This document shows positions 1-9,800 of a DNA stretch of 64,000 nt, in pieces. Below the pieces are notes generated by a model that had not been told where the DNA came from, searched no databases, and was given only the letters and a program-made list of their open reading frames with translations. The translations under genes were made by a program, and so were the position numbers. The stretch comes from Rhizobium sp. Root1220 (GTDB taxonomy: Bacteria > Pseudomonadota > Alphaproteobacteria > Rhizobiales > Rhizobiaceae), in assembly GCF_001426265.1 (NCBI RefSeq), contig NZ_LMDG01000037.1, positions 124,001 to 188,000 on the forward strand. Direction: 5' to 3'. Numbering within the stretch: the first letter of the stretch is position 1; every line of letters starts with the position of its first letter.

Positions 1-246
1 GCAACTGGTAGCCATATCTGGGCGGGTTCGTTTCCACGTGCGAAACGGCACAATGGACAAACCTGGTGATCGAAATGCTTCTGCTCGGCGTTCGTCCCTC
101 GCGAAAGTCCGAGAAAATTTCGAGTGACCAAAGGCTCCAACACATTTTTGGTATTTTAGGTCTGTTCTTCAGGTGCAACGACTGCCAAAGTTGTCTTGCG
201 TCGAGTCTGACGCGTCTTCTCAAACAGCCTCGCACGAGTTTCGGAC
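1..246. other. Left edge, no gene supported
   Basis: No convincing coding region could be assigned to the first 246 bases. Short open frames exist on both strands, but their composition is like shadow frames (rich in Arg, Ser and Cys, no recognisable motif). The stretch probably holds the promoter of the DMT exporter gene that follows, and possibly the upstream region of a gene outside the window. Confidence 0.4.
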
Positions 247-1176
247 ATGCGGTCGGTTCTTGGAAATCCGATGAGGGGCATTGCGTTCAAAGTGGCCTCG
301 GTGGTCGTCTTTCTCGCAATGCAAACCTTCATCAAACTCGCCGGCAGCGATATCCAGCCAGGGCAGGTGACCTTCTGTCGTTCTTTTTTTGCGCTGTTTC
401 CTATCATGGCGTATCTCGCCTATCGTGGGCAATTGCGATCTGCATTCTATACAGCGAACCCGATTGGCCACCTGAAGCGCGGCACGCTTGGGATCATATC
501 CATGGGCTTGGGCTTCTATGGGTTGCTGCATCTGCCCTTGCCGGAGGCCATTGCGCTCGGCTACGCGACGCCGCTCGTTGCGGTCGTCTTCGCGGCACTG
601 TTTCTGGGCGAGACCGTGCGTGTGTACAGGTGGACCGCGGTGTTCGTCGGCATCATTGGTGTTGCGATCGTCTCCTGGCCGAAACTGACCCTTTTCCGCG
701 AAGGCGGCGTCGAGGCAGAACAGGCGACGGGCGCAATTGCGGTGCTCCTCGCCTCCGTTCTCGGTGGCATGGCCATGATTCAGGTTCGGAAGCTGGTCGA
801 AGAGGAAAAAACCGCAACGATCGTTCTCTACTTCTCGATCACCGCCTCCGTCTTCTCGCTCGTGACGCTGCCGTTCGGTTGGGACCTCCTTGATCTCGTG
901 CCGCAATGTTTCTTGATTGCTGCAGGTTTTTGCGGCGGCGTAGCGCAGATTCTCTTGACGGAAAGCTATCGTCACGCCGACGTGTCGACGGTCGCACCGT
1001 TCGAATATACGTCGATCGTGATGGGGGGCATTGTCGCCTATTTCGTCTTCGGTGACATACCCGGCGGCAGCATGCTGTTGGGCACTGCAATCGTCGTGGC
1101 CGCGGGAGTGTTCATCATCTATCGGGAGCACAAGCTGGAACTTGAGCGGCGGGCCGCGCAAGAGGCCGGCTCATAG
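247..1176 (+). CDS. DMT superfamily (EamA) transporter
   Basis: Inner-membrane exporter of the drug/metabolite transporter superfamily. The 309-residue product is about the usual EamA length and has ten predicted hydrophobic segments arranged as two five-helix EamA repeats (about residues 12-140 and 155-290). The first-repeat end shows the typical LPEAIALGYATPL stretch and the second ends in a hydrophobic hairpin before a charged C-terminal tail. The substrate cannot be told from sequence. The gene stands alone. Two in-frame ATGs are possible, 247 and 271; the inner one has a better GGAA-type ribosome binding site, and the longer form is given here. Family assignment is secure, function is not. 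Confidence 0.88.
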   Translation: MRSVLGNPMRGIAFKVASVVVFLAMQTFIKLAGSDIQPGQVTFCRSFFALFPIMAYLAYRGQLRSAFYTANPIGHLKRGTLGIISMGLGFYGLLHLPLPEAIALGYATPLVAVVFAALFLGETVRVYRWTAVFVGIIGVAIVSWPKLTLFREGGVEAEQATGAIAVLLASVLGGMAMIQVRKLVEEEKTATIVLYFSITASVFSLVTLPFGWDLLDLVPQCFLIAAGFCGGVAQILLTESYRHADVSTVAPFEYTSIVMGGIVAYFVFGDIPGGSMLLGTAIVVAAGVFIIYREHKLELERRAAQEAGS

Positions 1177-1400
1177 CAGAATTGAAACACAACAGCCGCC
1201 GCCGTGAGGTTGTATCCACTGACGATCTTCCGTGGTGGGCGAAAAATAAAAAAGAATATGTTAGAGTACTCCCGGAACTGCTGCCGTGCTTTCTGAACTT
1301 GACGAAGTTTCATTTATTCGAGATTTCGAATGTTGCGCGATGATCGGAGGTCGTTTGGTAGGGTCCGCCGGCGGCGGTCGACTACGCATCCGGGAGCAAA

Positions 1401-2279
1401 ATGCCGTTAAGTGCCGAAGAGCTTGTTGCTGATCCGAAATTTATACTGGCAGTTCGATTTCATGCAGGTCGGATGCGCGGACTGTTCGATGCTGGACCGC
1501 GACTTGCACGGCTGCTGGCATCTCAGCAGCGCTGGCTGTTGACCCAGGCCGCCTACGCGCTCGCCATGGAGCGCAACCCCCTCGATGCGTCATCGGGTTT
1601 GACGGCTGTTCGTTTGGCAAGCCTAATGACCTCGTACAAGGTCGCTAGCCGCAACACTGTCCTAAGCTTTGTCGACGAACTCCTCACCTATCGGTTCATT
1701 GCCTACGAGCCTGGAGCGCAGCGAAGGCGCCCCCGTCATTTCGAGCCAGCCGAGATCAGCCACCAGGCGATGTTCGGGTGGCTGCGCTCAAACCTGGGCG
1801 CGCTCGATCTCCTAGACGACGGCAATCGGGGTGCCTATCTCGACTCCCGCCCGGGATTGCTTTCCTTTCTGCAACCGCGGATTGCTCGCAATTGTATCGA
1901 GGACGCAAGGTGGCGCGAGCCGCCAGAACAGGTTGCGTTATTTCTTTGGAACGACGCGGGCGGGCTAATCACCGACTACCTCGTTTCACGGATTGACCTC
2001 GAAGGCGCGGATGGAGACCGCCTTCTGGTCGGCGCGGTCGATAGTCGCGCTCTCGCCATGGAATTCATGATGTCGCGCACGCATTTGCAACGACTGTTTG
2101 CAAAAGCGGCTCAACATGGATTCCTGGGCTGGCAAGCGTCGCCGACGAAGCCGCTGTTGTGGGTTGCCCGGACGTTCGTTGAGCAATATTGCCAATGGCA
2201 ATCGATTAAGTTCTCTTACGTCGATGAGGCGTTTAGCTGGGCCAAGGAAATAGAGAACCCAGCAACCACTGATCTCTAA
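1401..2279 (+). CDS. Hypothetical protein, winged-helix-like segment
   Basis: I do not recognise this 292-residue protein. It is soluble, with no signal peptide or membrane segment. Residues about 65-105 (LTAVRLASLMTSYKVASRN and onward) look like a helix-turn-helix followed by a wing, resembling MarR/GntR-type winged helices, and residues about 210-240 (MEFMMSRTHLQRLFAKA) look like a second helical recognition-type unit. A transcription regulator with two HTH-like parts is therefore possible but is inference. The start has a GGGAG ribosome binding site four bases upstream. It is a single gene flanked by long intergenic stretches, which suggests it may be accessory. Confidence 0.7.
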   Translation: MPLSAEELVADPKFILAVRFHAGRMRGLFDAGPRLARLLASQQRWLLTQAAYALAMERNPLDASSGLTAVRLASLMTSYKVASRNTVLSFVDELLTYRFIAYEPGAQRRRPRHFEPAEISHQAMFGWLRSNLGALDLLDDGNRGAYLDSRPGLLSFLQPRIARNCIEDARWREPPEQVALFLWNDAGGLITDYLVSRIDLEGADGDRLLVGAVDSRALAMEFMMSRTHLQRLFAKAAQHGFLGWQASPTKPLLWVARTFVEQYCQWQSIKFSYVDEAFSWAKEIENPATTDL

Positions 2280-2809
2280 AATACTGCCAGATCCGGCTCG
2301 AGTGCCGAATCTGCATCTGTCGCGAAATCCCGCTCGTAGGCCTTTGCGGCGCAAACAGCAGCGCGAATATGCTCGATCGCGTCAATCTTGCAGAAAAGAG
2401 AAACTAGAATTGCTGTCATGGTTCTTACGCAGTCTCATGAGACGAGCGTTGCCCGTTTCGATAGATCTTAGTATTGCTGGAAATCCGCAAAGATGGCAGC
2501 TGGACGCGCGATGCGACTGCTTGCGCCGGTCCCGCGAGCGATCATCTGCTCATTGGTGGCGAAGCCGATACGGCTATGGCTTTGCGTTGTGCGAACCGAA
2601 TTGTTCGCAAGCCGCAGGGTTTCAAACCCGCAGTGAATAGGACGAAAAGGTGCACTCATGTGCTTGGTTCCTGTTGATTCCTCCCAAGACACAACGCTAA
2701 TATTGCAGTGCACCATAGTTTTTTCAACGTATAAGAACAGTCAACAGGTATGTGAAATTTGCATACGTTGTTTCATAAAACATTTAGATATGGCTATTTT
2801 TAATGCAGA
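2280..2809. other. 530-bp intergenic region
   Basis: Several short open frames cross this stretch, but none has a ribosome binding site plus protein-like composition. Near the right end there is a split inverted repeat, CAACGTAT at 2725-2732 and ATACGTTG at 2763-2770, in AT-rich DNA. It could be an operator or a weak hairpin. Nothing else is supported. Confidence 0.4.
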
Positions 2810-3676
2810 TTAGACAGCTGAAATCTTCGCCTGAAAAGCCAAAAGATCGTTCCACGCCAAACGCTTGTTGATCGGGGCGGTCAGTAGATCCTGGGGATGC
2901 AGGGTAGCGATCGCCGGAACGCTTCGTCCATCGATGCCGATTTCCCGCCACTGTCCACGAAGGCCGTGGATCATCTCGCTCTCGCCGAAAAAGACGCGTG
3001 CCGCAAAATTTCCAAGCAAGAGAATCGCCTTCGGCTCGGCGAGCGCAATCTGCCGTTCGATGAAGGGTCGGCAGATGTCCATCTCTGCAGCGGATGCGAT
3101 GCGGTTGCCCGGTGGTCGCCAGGGGATGACCTGCGTCAGCAGGATACGGCTGCGATCGAGCCCGATGGCCGCCAGCATTTTGTCCAACAATTGGCCCGGG
3201 CGCCCCGCAAAGGGTTGCCCCTCGCGGTCATCCTCGGCTCCGGGCGCCGAGCCGATCACCATAATGCCGCTGCTCGAGTCGCCACTCGCGAAGATCGTCG
3301 AGCGCGCGCTGTGTTTCAGATTACAGCCGTTGAACCCTTCGATTGCGGTTCTCAGTTCGGATAGCGTGCGAGCGCCTTCGGCAGCGAAGCGTGCTTGTTG
3401 GACGGCTTCTCCATCAGGGATTGCAGGCTGCGGCCTCTGGGCAGTTTCCGGGGGAGCATGTCGTTGCTGCGCTGCCGGCGCGGATGGCGAAGACGCTGGT
3501 CGGCTCTCCTCGGCCCGTGGAGCAGGGGCGGCGCTTCGCCGCGCTGCCTTGATTGCCTCGAATTCGGCGAAGCGATCGACCGGCTCTTCCTCGATAAGCC
3601 ACTCGACGCCAGCGTCCGCATGAAAATGCAGGAGCGCGGCGAGTTCGCCAGAGGAGAGGTCGTTGACGGAGATCAT
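2810..3676 (-). CDS. Uracil-DNA glycosylase, family-4-like, two Fe-S Cys missing
   Basis: Base-excision repair enzyme that would remove uracil from DNA. The 288-residue protein has an N-terminal low-complexity Ala/Pro region (about 45-95) and a C-terminal UDG domain (about 105-285). Motif A is GSAPGAEDD (142-150, usually GEAPG in family 4), followed by GQPFAGRPGQLLD, RPPGNR (187-192) and motif B HPQDLL (260-265). Family-4 enzymes carry four cysteines for a [4Fe-4S] cluster. Here only C118 and C202 remain: F115 stands at the first Cys of CxxC and W186 at the Cys before RPPGN. It lies 59 bases downstream of the Hsp70 gene on the same strand. Fold assignment is strong; cluster loss and activity are inference. 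Confidence 0.85.
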   Translation of the reverse strand: MISVNDLSSGELAALLHFHADAGVEWLIEEEPVDRFAEFEAIKAARRSAAPAPRAEESRPASSPSAPAAQQRHAPPETAQRPQPAIPDGEAVQQARFAAEGARTLSELRTAIEGFNGCNLKHSARSTIFASGDSSSGIMVIGSAPGAEDDREGQPFAGRPGQLLDKMLAAIGLDRSRILLTQVIPWRPPGNRIASAAEMDICRPFIERQIALAEPKAILLLGNFAARVFFGESEMIHGLRGQWREIGIDGRSVPAIATLHPQDLLTAPINKRLAWNDLLAFQAKISAV

Positions 3677-3735
3677 GCTGGAGACTGTACCGAAGCCGCA
3701 GCTTCAATGAAAGGGTGCGGCTGCGGTCAACCGAC

Positions 3736-5028
3736 CTACTGCACTGTCCATTGCGTAATGTCGTCACGCTCGCCGATCAGCGCCAGACCGTGCGCGATCG
3801 AAAGGAGTTCGCCGCCGGTCTCGATACGCCCCTCGTCGAAGCGTTCGGTGAAGATGCGACGCACGGCAGGCACGAAAGATGTGCCGCCAGTCAGGAACAC
3901 CTTGTCGATCGCCGTCGCAGGCGTGTTCGTCTTTTGCAAGACATCGTCAAGGGCTCCCTCGATCCGCGCGAGGTCGTCGGCGATCCAGGTTTCGAAGTCG
4001 GCGCGGCGAACCGTACGATGTCCGGCACTGCCGAGTGGCTTAAAATCGAAAGCCGCTTCATCAGCCGAGGACAGAGCCATCTTCGTTGCCGAAACCGCCT
4101 GATAAAGCGGGTATCCCTCGTCATGATCGACAAGATCGATGAAGGTTTCAAGTTTCTCCGGTTCCAGCGCGGTTCGCACGAGCTTCTTCAGGTCCTGAAA
4201 TTCGCGCGACGTTTTGAAGATTGACAGCTGGTTCCAGCGACCAAAGCTGGAATAGTAGTTCGAGGGTACTTCCAGGATCTTGTCGAAACTCCTGAAATGA
4301 CTGCCTTTCCCGATCTGCGGGGCGACGATGTTGTCGATCATGCGATAGTCGAAATGATCACCCGCAACGCCCACGCCCGAGTGGCCGATCGGCGTCGCCG
4401 CCAGCTTGCCGGCGACCGTTTCGAAACGAATCAGGGAATAGTCGGTCGTACCGCCGCCGAAGTCGGCAACGAGTACGGTGGCGTCCTGCTTCAGGTTCTG
4501 CGCGAAGTAGAACGCTGCCGCCACCGGTTCGTAGACGTAGTGGATCTCGGGAAAGCCGAAGCGGGAAAGCGCCGCATTGTAGCGCTCGGTGGCAAGCTCC
4601 GGGTCGGGGTTGGCACCGGCAAAATGCACTGGCCGGCCTGTCACGATACGCGTGACGTCGGATGGCCAGTTGTCGCCGGCATAGTTGCGCAGGCGCCTGA
4701 TGAAGACCTCCATCAGATCCTCGAAGCTGTGACGCTTCGCGAAGATCAGGGTGCCCTGGAATAGAGCGCTCGCTGCGAAGGTCTTGATCGACTGCAGGAA
4801 GCGGGAATCGCCCGGATTGTCGATGAACTGGCGGATCGCCGCATGCCCTGCCTCGACCTTCAGCGCCGAAGCACCGAGTTGCCGGTCCTTCATGAAGGAC
4901 AGGGCAGTCCGCATGCTGTCGGCGCTGCCCGCCGGGCTTGTGAAGACCATCGAGTGTGTGGACAGCCCATCCGCCATGGCCATGACCGTATTCGTAGTGC
5001 CAAAGTCTAAACCCAGCGCCTGAGCCAT
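3736..5028 (-). CDS. Hsp70 family protein, YegD-like
   Basis: A 430-residue Hsp70-superfamily ATPase of the short YegD type. It has the actin-like nucleotide-binding fold but no C-terminal substrate-binding domain of DnaK type. The phosphate-1 motif is GLDFGTTNT (residues 6-14), the phosphate-2 motif is ADFGGGTTDYS, and the adenosine motif is LTGGTSFVP near the C-terminus. The function of YegD proteins is poorly known. A GAGGTG ribosome binding site precedes the ATG. The uracil-DNA glycosylase gene follows on the same strand after 59 bases, so the two may be co-transcribed. The end reads TQWTVQ without an EEVD-like tail. Confidence 0.88.
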   Translation of the reverse strand: MAQALGLDFGTTNTVMAMADGLSTHSMVFTSPAGSADSMRTALSFMKDRQLGASALKVEAGHAAIRQFIDNPGDSRFLQSIKTFAASALFQGTLIFAKRHSFEDLMEVFIRRLRNYAGDNWPSDVTRIVTGRPVHFAGANPDPELATERYNAALSRFGFPEIHYVYEPVAAAFYFAQNLKQDATVLVADFGGGTTDYSLIRFETVAGKLAATPIGHSGVGVAGDHFDYRMIDNIVAPQIGKGSHFRSFDKILEVPSNYYSSFGRWNQLSIFKTSREFQDLKKLVRTALEPEKLETFIDLVDHDEGYPLYQAVSATKMALSSADEAAFDFKPLGSAGHRTVRRADFETWIADDLARIEGALDDVLQKTNTPATAIDKVFLTGGTSFVPAVRRIFTERFDEGRIETGGELLSIAHGLALIGERDDITQWTVQ

Positions 5029-5151
5029 GCTCGCACCTCTTTATGTCGATGTGTTTGAGACGGGAGCCAATGCTCCGCGATGGCGCCGCGAGCGCCTCGG
5101 AAATTCAAGAGGCGCGTGATGCCACAGCAGCCCTGCTTATTCAAGACGTGG

Positions 5152-5185
5152 TGTGAAAAATGAAACGGGCGCCGGCTGCGCCCGT
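5152..5185 (-). terminator. Rho-independent terminator of the RND operon
   Basis: On the minus strand, just after the pump gene stop codon, an 8-bp perfect stem (ACGGGCGC with GCGCCCGT, 5-base loop, at 5165-5185) is followed by TTCATTTTTC. Stem, loop and U-rich tail fit an intrinsic terminator for the adaptor-pump operon. Confidence 0.75.
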
Positions 5186-5189
5186 GAAA

Positions 5190-8100
5190 TCACTCTGCTG
5201 CGATCGCCCTGGGAGTGTCAACATCAACCGCCGCTCTCCTCTTGCGGCCGAAGCTCAGAAGCCAATCGCTGAGCCTGCCCATCTCGACGAAAATGACGGG
5301 TGTGATGAAGAGCGTCAGCGCTTGCGACACGATCAAGCCGCCGACGACCGCAATGCCAAGCGGTTGGCGAAGTTCGGAGCTCGCGCCGGTGCCGAGCGCG
5401 ATCGGGAGTGCACCGAGCAGGGCGCAGAAGGTCGTCATCATGATCGGCCGGAAACGGCGAACGCAGGCCTCGTGGATTGCCTCCGACGGAGACATTCCGT
5501 TGCCTGAACGCAGGTTCTCCAGCGCCACGTCAATCATCATGATCGCGTTCTTCTTGACGATGCCGATCAGCATCAAGAGACCGATCAGCGCGATGATGGA
5601 AAGATCGAAGCCCATCAGCTTGAGTGCCAGGAGCGCCCCGAGTGCTGCGGCAGGCAAACCTGAAAGAATGGTCAGTGGGTGGATGAAGCTCTCGTAGAGA
5701 ACGCCAAGGACGACATAGATCGTCAAGACTGCCGCCAGGATCAGAAGCGGTGTGTTGCCCTGCGACTGTTCGAAGATTTGCGCCGTTCCGCCATAGGATG
5801 TGAAGACATCCGCCGGCATGTCGATGTCCTTCTTGATCGTGTCGATGGCCGCCGTAGCATCGCCCAGCGCTTCGCCAGCCGGCAGGTTGAACGATACGGT
5901 CGTGGAGACGAGCTGGCCGGTCTGGTTGATCGTCACCGGACCGGTTGTACGCTGAACCGTCGCGAAATTCGACAGCGGTACGAGCGTCCCGTTGTCGGAT
6001 GCCACGCGGATCTCCTGCAGCTTCTGGTCGTCCCACGGCTTTCCGGTGTCGTATTCCACGATCACATCGTAGCTGTCGCCGGTCGATTGGATCTGTGCGG
6101 CAGTAAATCCGCCGAAGGATTCTTGCAGGGTTGTACGCAGTTTGCTGTCATCGATGCCGAAGGCCGCAGCTTTTTCCGTGTCAACGACGATGTTGGCCTG
6201 CAACGCATTGTTCTGGGCGTCCGATGTAACGTCCGTGAAGCGCGGATCGGCACGCATCGCTTGCTGGATCTTGTCCGCCCAGAGGTTGGTCTGGTCGGCG
6301 CTGAGCGCTTGCACCACGAGTTGGTATTGGCTCGCCGTCTGGCGCCCCCCAAAACGGAGGCTCTGCTGTGGCGTAATGAAAGCTTGCAGCCCCGGAATCT
6401 TGCTGATGCTCGCGCGCAGCTCCCTCAGTGTCTGGTCGAGCGGTGGCCGCTGATCCTTGTCTTTGAGTTCGACATCCATCGTGCCGTTGTTGAGCGGGCT
6501 GCGGGCGTTGCCGCCGGCAATCGACATAACGTGGTTCACGGCGGGATTCTGCTTCACCAGTTCAGCCGCCTGGTTCTGGAGGGCCTGCATCGCTGGATAG
6601 GAAATGTCCTGTCGTGCACGTGTCGAGATGTTCAGTCGGCCGATATCCTCCGTTGGGAAGAAACTCGTGGGCAGTGTCATGAACAGGTAGACGGTCAATC
6701 CCACGGAGCCCACGAACAGCGCGAGGATTGCGGACCGGTGGCTGAGGCACCAGCCTACAGCCCTTCCATAGCCGCGTAGTGTACGTTCGAACCCAGCATT
6801 GAACCAGCGGATGAAGAACGGTGGTTGCTCGTGACCGCTGCCGAGGCGCGAGGCGAGCATCGGCGTTACGGTGAGCGATACGATCGCCGAGGCGATGATC
6901 GCGATGGCGACAACCACGCCGAATTCATTGAAGATGCGTCCGACGACGCCCCCCATCAGCAGGATCGGGATGAAGACCGCTATCAGCGATACCGACATCG
7001 AAATGATGGTGTAGCTGACTTCGCCCGCGCCTTTGATGGCTGCATCGAGAACCGGCATCCCTTCCTCGACATGTCGAAGAATGTTCTCCAGCATGACGAT
7101 CGCGTCGTCGACGACGAGGCCGACCGCGAGCGTCAGACCGAGCAGTGATATGTTGTCGATGCTGTACCCGAGGACATACATCATGCCGAAAGTCGAAATC
7201 AGCGACAAGGGAACGGCGAGCCCCGGGATCAACGTTGCGGTCAGGTGGCCGGTGAACAGGTAGATCACCAGAACAACCAGGCCGATCGTCAGCAGCAGGG
7301 TGAACTTGACGTCTGAAATGGCATCGCGGATCGGCTTGGCCGAGTCGTTCATCACCTGGGTCGACACGGAGGCCGGGATTTCGGCATGGAGTCCCGGCAG
7401 CTTCGCGTTGATGGCGTCGACCACCTCGACAGTGTTGGCGTCGGGCTGGCGCTGGATCGCCAGGATGATGCCCCGCTTGCCGTCATACCAGCTTCCCGTA
7501 TTCAGGTTCTCGACGCTGTCCTGCACGTCGGCGACATCACCCAGATGCACCGGCGCCCCGTTCGGGTTGGCAATGACAAGCGTACGGAACTGTGCGGCAT
7601 TGGTGCGCTGGGTATTGGCATTGATGGTCATGCTCTGCGTATCGTTCTGCAGGGAGCCGACCGGAACCTGACTGTTGGCAGCGGCAAGTGCCTTGTTGAC
7701 CGTATCGATGCCGATGCCGCGGTTGAGAAGCTTGTTCGGATCGACCTCGACGCGGACAGCGTAGGTCTGTGCACCGAAGACGGAAACCTCGGCGACGCCC
7801 GGAAGGGTGGAAAGCGAAGGCGAAATGATGTCTTCCGCGATCTCGTCGAGTTTGCTGCGCGGCATGGTGTCGCTTTGCACGGCAAGCAGCATGACGGGCG
7901 CATCGGCCGGGTTCGTCTTGCGATAGCTCGGCGGCGTCGTCATGTTGTCGGGGAGTTGGCGCGTTGCATGTGAGATCGCGGCCTGAACGTCGGCCGCCGC
8001 GGCGTCGATGTTGCGGTTCAAGTCGAACTGCAGAACGATGCTCGTATTGCCGAGCGAGTTCGTGGCGCTGATTTCGCTGATGCCGGGGATTGTCTGGAAC

Positions 8101-8306
8101 TGTTTGATAAGCGGTGTCGCAACGGATGTCGCCATGGTTTGCGGCGACGCGCCGGTCAGGGCCGCGGAGACGTTGATCGTCGGGAAGTCGACCTGTGGCA
8201 GCGCTGCCACTGGCACTAGCTGGTAGCCCGCGAGACCGGCAAGGACGACGCCGATTGCAAGCAAGGTTGTCGCAACGGGACGTCGGATGCAGAAATTCGG
8301 TATCAT
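5190..8306 (-). CDS. RND efflux pump inner-membrane permease
   Basis: Proton-driven RND (HAE-1/MdtB-like) permease that would export drugs or other small molecules. The 1038-residue length is standard. The N-terminus MIPNFCIRRPVATTLL is the typical first transmembrane segment, and the proton-relay aspartates sit in LAVGLVVDDAIVMLEN of TM4. Two large periplasmic loops follow TM1 and TM7, and the TM10-12 region ends before a short charged tail. Its start codon overlaps the adaptor stop codon by four bases (ATGA), so translation is likely coupled. No outer-membrane channel gene is present, so a TolC-like partner must be encoded elsewhere. A terminator follows. Confidence 0.93.
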   Translation of the reverse strand: MIPNFCIRRPVATTLLAIGVVLAGLAGYQLVPVAALPQVDFPTINVSAALTGASPQTMATSVATPLIKQFQTIPGISEISATNSLGNTSIVLQFDLNRNIDAAAADVQAAISHATRQLPDNMTTPPSYRKTNPADAPVMLLAVQSDTMPRSKLDEIAEDIISPSLSTLPGVAEVSVFGAQTYAVRVEVDPNKLLNRGIGIDTVNKALAAANSQVPVGSLQNDTQSMTINANTQRTNAAQFRTLVIANPNGAPVHLGDVADVQDSVENLNTGSWYDGKRGIILAIQRQPDANTVEVVDAINAKLPGLHAEIPASVSTQVMNDSAKPIRDAISDVKFTLLLTIGLVVLVIYLFTGHLTATLIPGLAVPLSLISTFGMMYVLGYSIDNISLLGLTLAVGLVVDDAIVMLENILRHVEEGMPVLDAAIKGAGEVSYTIISMSVSLIAVFIPILLMGGVVGRIFNEFGVVVAIAIIASAIVSLTVTPMLASRLGSGHEQPPFFIRWFNAGFERTLRGYGRAVGWCLSHRSAILALFVGSVGLTVYLFMTLPTSFFPTEDIGRLNISTRARQDISYPAMQALQNQAAELVKQNPAVNHVMSIAGGNARSPLNNGTMDVELKDKDQRPPLDQTLRELRASISKIPGLQAFITPQQSLRFGGRQTASQYQLVVQALSADQTNLWADKIQQAMRADPRFTDVTSDAQNNALQANIVVDTEKAAAFGIDDSKLRTTLQESFGGFTAAQIQSTGDSYDVIVEYDTGKPWDDQKLQEIRVASDNGTLVPLSNFATVQRTTGPVTINQTGQLVSTTVSFNLPAGEALGDATAAIDTIKKDIDMPADVFTSYGGTAQIFEQSQGNTPLLILAAVLTIYVVLGVLYESFIHPLTILSGLPAAALGALLALKLMGFDLSIIALIGLLMLIGIVKKNAIMMIDVALENLRSGNGMSPSEAIHEACVRRFRPIMMTTFCALLGALPIALGTGASSELRQPLGIAVVGGLIVSQALTLFITPVIFVEMGRLSDWLLSFGRKRRAAVDVDTPRAIAAE

Positions 8307-9580
8307 TGTTCCGCGCCCGCTGTGATGGTTTCGGTTTTTGGAGCCAGTTGGGCTGCCGAGGCAACGTTCAGTGCCTTGTCGTCGAACTGCTCCTTGACCT
8401 GCTGCTGATCGACGAGCTGTGCCTGACCTTCGACGATGAGGTGGTCGCCCTCTGAAAGCCCGTTGGAGATGGCGGTGAAGCCGCCGTTCGCGCGGGCAAC
8501 GCTCACCGGCGTCATCTGCGCCTTTCCGCCCCTGACGACATAAGCAAAGAAGCCATCGGCGCCCGGACTCACGGCGACGGTGGGCACCACGATTTGCTGC
8601 TCGTTGCTATTGAAGTGCACGACGATATTTACGGATTGCCCAGGCCAAAGTGCACCGGAAGCGTTTTCAAACTTCGCCTTGGCGAGGATTGTGCCCGACG
8701 CCGGGTCGACGGTGTTATCGTAGAAGCTGATATGGCCCTGGCGAGCTTTCCCCTTGTTCGACTGCGGCACAGTGCTCACATCGACCTGCCCGGCTGCAAG
8801 CGACAGCTTCAACTGGCGCAGGTCGCGCTCCTGAAGATGGAATTTCACGAATATCGGATCATATTTTGCGATCGTTACAATTGCGGAGCCGGCATTGAGG
8901 AAGGCGCCGGGACTGACGGATACGTCGCCGAGACGTCCGTCGAATGGTGCGCGTATCCGGGTGTGTTCCAGAAGGACCTGATCGGCGGCAAGAGCTGCCT
9001 TGTCTGCTTGAATCGTGGCTGCGGCGGTGTCTCGCGCAGCCTTGGCCTGGTCGAAGTTTTGTTGAGTTCCAGCTTTCGAGCTCAGCAGATCGTTGGCGCG
9101 TGCCAGAGCTGTTTCGCTCTCAGCCAACGTTGCTGTGTCGCGAATGACCATAGCATTGTCCTTGGCTACTGCTGCCTGTGCCATGCGCTCGTCGAGCTTC
9201 ACGATGAGGTCACCCTGCTTGACGGTCGCTCCGTCGGAGGCGAGGACGTCGGTCACGATTCCCTGTTCCTGTGCCGCCACCGTGGTGTTGTCGTCGGCTT
9301 CAGCCCAGCCCGATGCGGTCACGTCCCGAGGCAGCGTCGTCTTGATGGCTGCAACTGTCTTGACGAGGGTCGGTCCACCGGACCGGTTATGCCCCCTGGC
9401 GCCACCTTTCTGAGCGTTGGACGGCTGGCCGGTATCTCCGCCGGCACCGTGCCCGCCCGCGGCGTCCGCCTGCTGCTGTGGCCCGGAGAATTTTGCGAGG
9501 TAGGGGATGCGGTCCCTGTAGTGCCAGACACCGGCACCAGCAGCGGCGAGTATGCAGAAGGTGATCCAAAGTTTCTTCAT
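8303..9580 (-). CDS. RND efflux periplasmic adaptor subunit
   Basis: Membrane fusion protein joining the RND permease to an outer-membrane channel. The 425 residues comprise an N-terminal membrane anchor (MKKLWITFCILAAAGAGVW), a Gly/Ala/Gln-rich linker (about 35-70), a biotinyl-lipoyl half motif (about 95-130, GIVTDVLASDGATVKQGDLI), an alpha-helical hairpin, then the second half motif (RIRAPFDGRLG) and beta-barrel domains. There is no lipobox cysteine, so it is probably held by an uncleaved helix. It is the first gene of a two-gene operon and overlaps the permease by four bases. The 220 bases upstream are AT-rich and probably hold the promoter; no regulator gene is adjacent. Confidence 0.92.
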   Translation of the reverse strand: MKKLWITFCILAAAGAGVWHYRDRIPYLAKFSGPQQQADAAGGHGAGGDTGQPSNAQKGGARGHNRSGGPTLVKTVAAIKTTLPRDVTASGWAEADDNTTVAAQEQGIVTDVLASDGATVKQGDLIVKLDERMAQAAVAKDNAMVIRDTATLAESETALARANDLLSSKAGTQQNFDQAKAARDTAAATIQADKAALAADQVLLEHTRIRAPFDGRLGDVSVSPGAFLNAGSAIVTIAKYDPIFVKFHLQERDLRQLKLSLAAGQVDVSTVPQSNKGKARQGHISFYDNTVDPASGTILAKAKFENASGALWPGQSVNIVVHFNSNEQQIVVPTVAVSPGADGFFAYVVRGGKAQMTPVSVARANGGFTAISNGLSEGDHLIVEGQAQLVDQQQVKEQFDDKALNVASAAQLAPKTETITAGAEQ

Positions 9581-9800
9581 GAGGTGAGACCGGTCTCGGG
9601 CAAAGTTGCGCTGAAATTACAGCCTCATTGAACCTCGCGTATTGCGGCGCAAAAAAGACACAATTTCGCGACGGGCATCACTAAGTGGTTAGTATAGCTT
9701 AAATTTTTGTAATAAAAGATATTAGGAATAAATAATACAACTAGTACGAAGACTACGCTACTCGCGGGCGCCGGACCCGGCGACCAATTCTCGTTGCCGA

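Noticed and set aside
220..1161. Long open frame antisense to the DMT exporter gene
   Set aside because: Its translation is a charge-rich mirror of a membrane protein gene, the typical shadow on the opposite strand; the plus strand encodes clear EamA repeats.
2302..2677. Open frames of 112 and 67 codons on the plus strand between the unknown gene and the UDG gene
   Set aside because: Composition is Arg/Ser/Cys-rich with no motif and no ribosome binding site; they look like chance frames in GC-rich DNA.
3696..3726. CCGCAGC/GCTGCGG inverted repeat between the Hsp70 and UDG genes as a terminator
   Set aside because: No T-run on either strand and a long loop; too weak to call.
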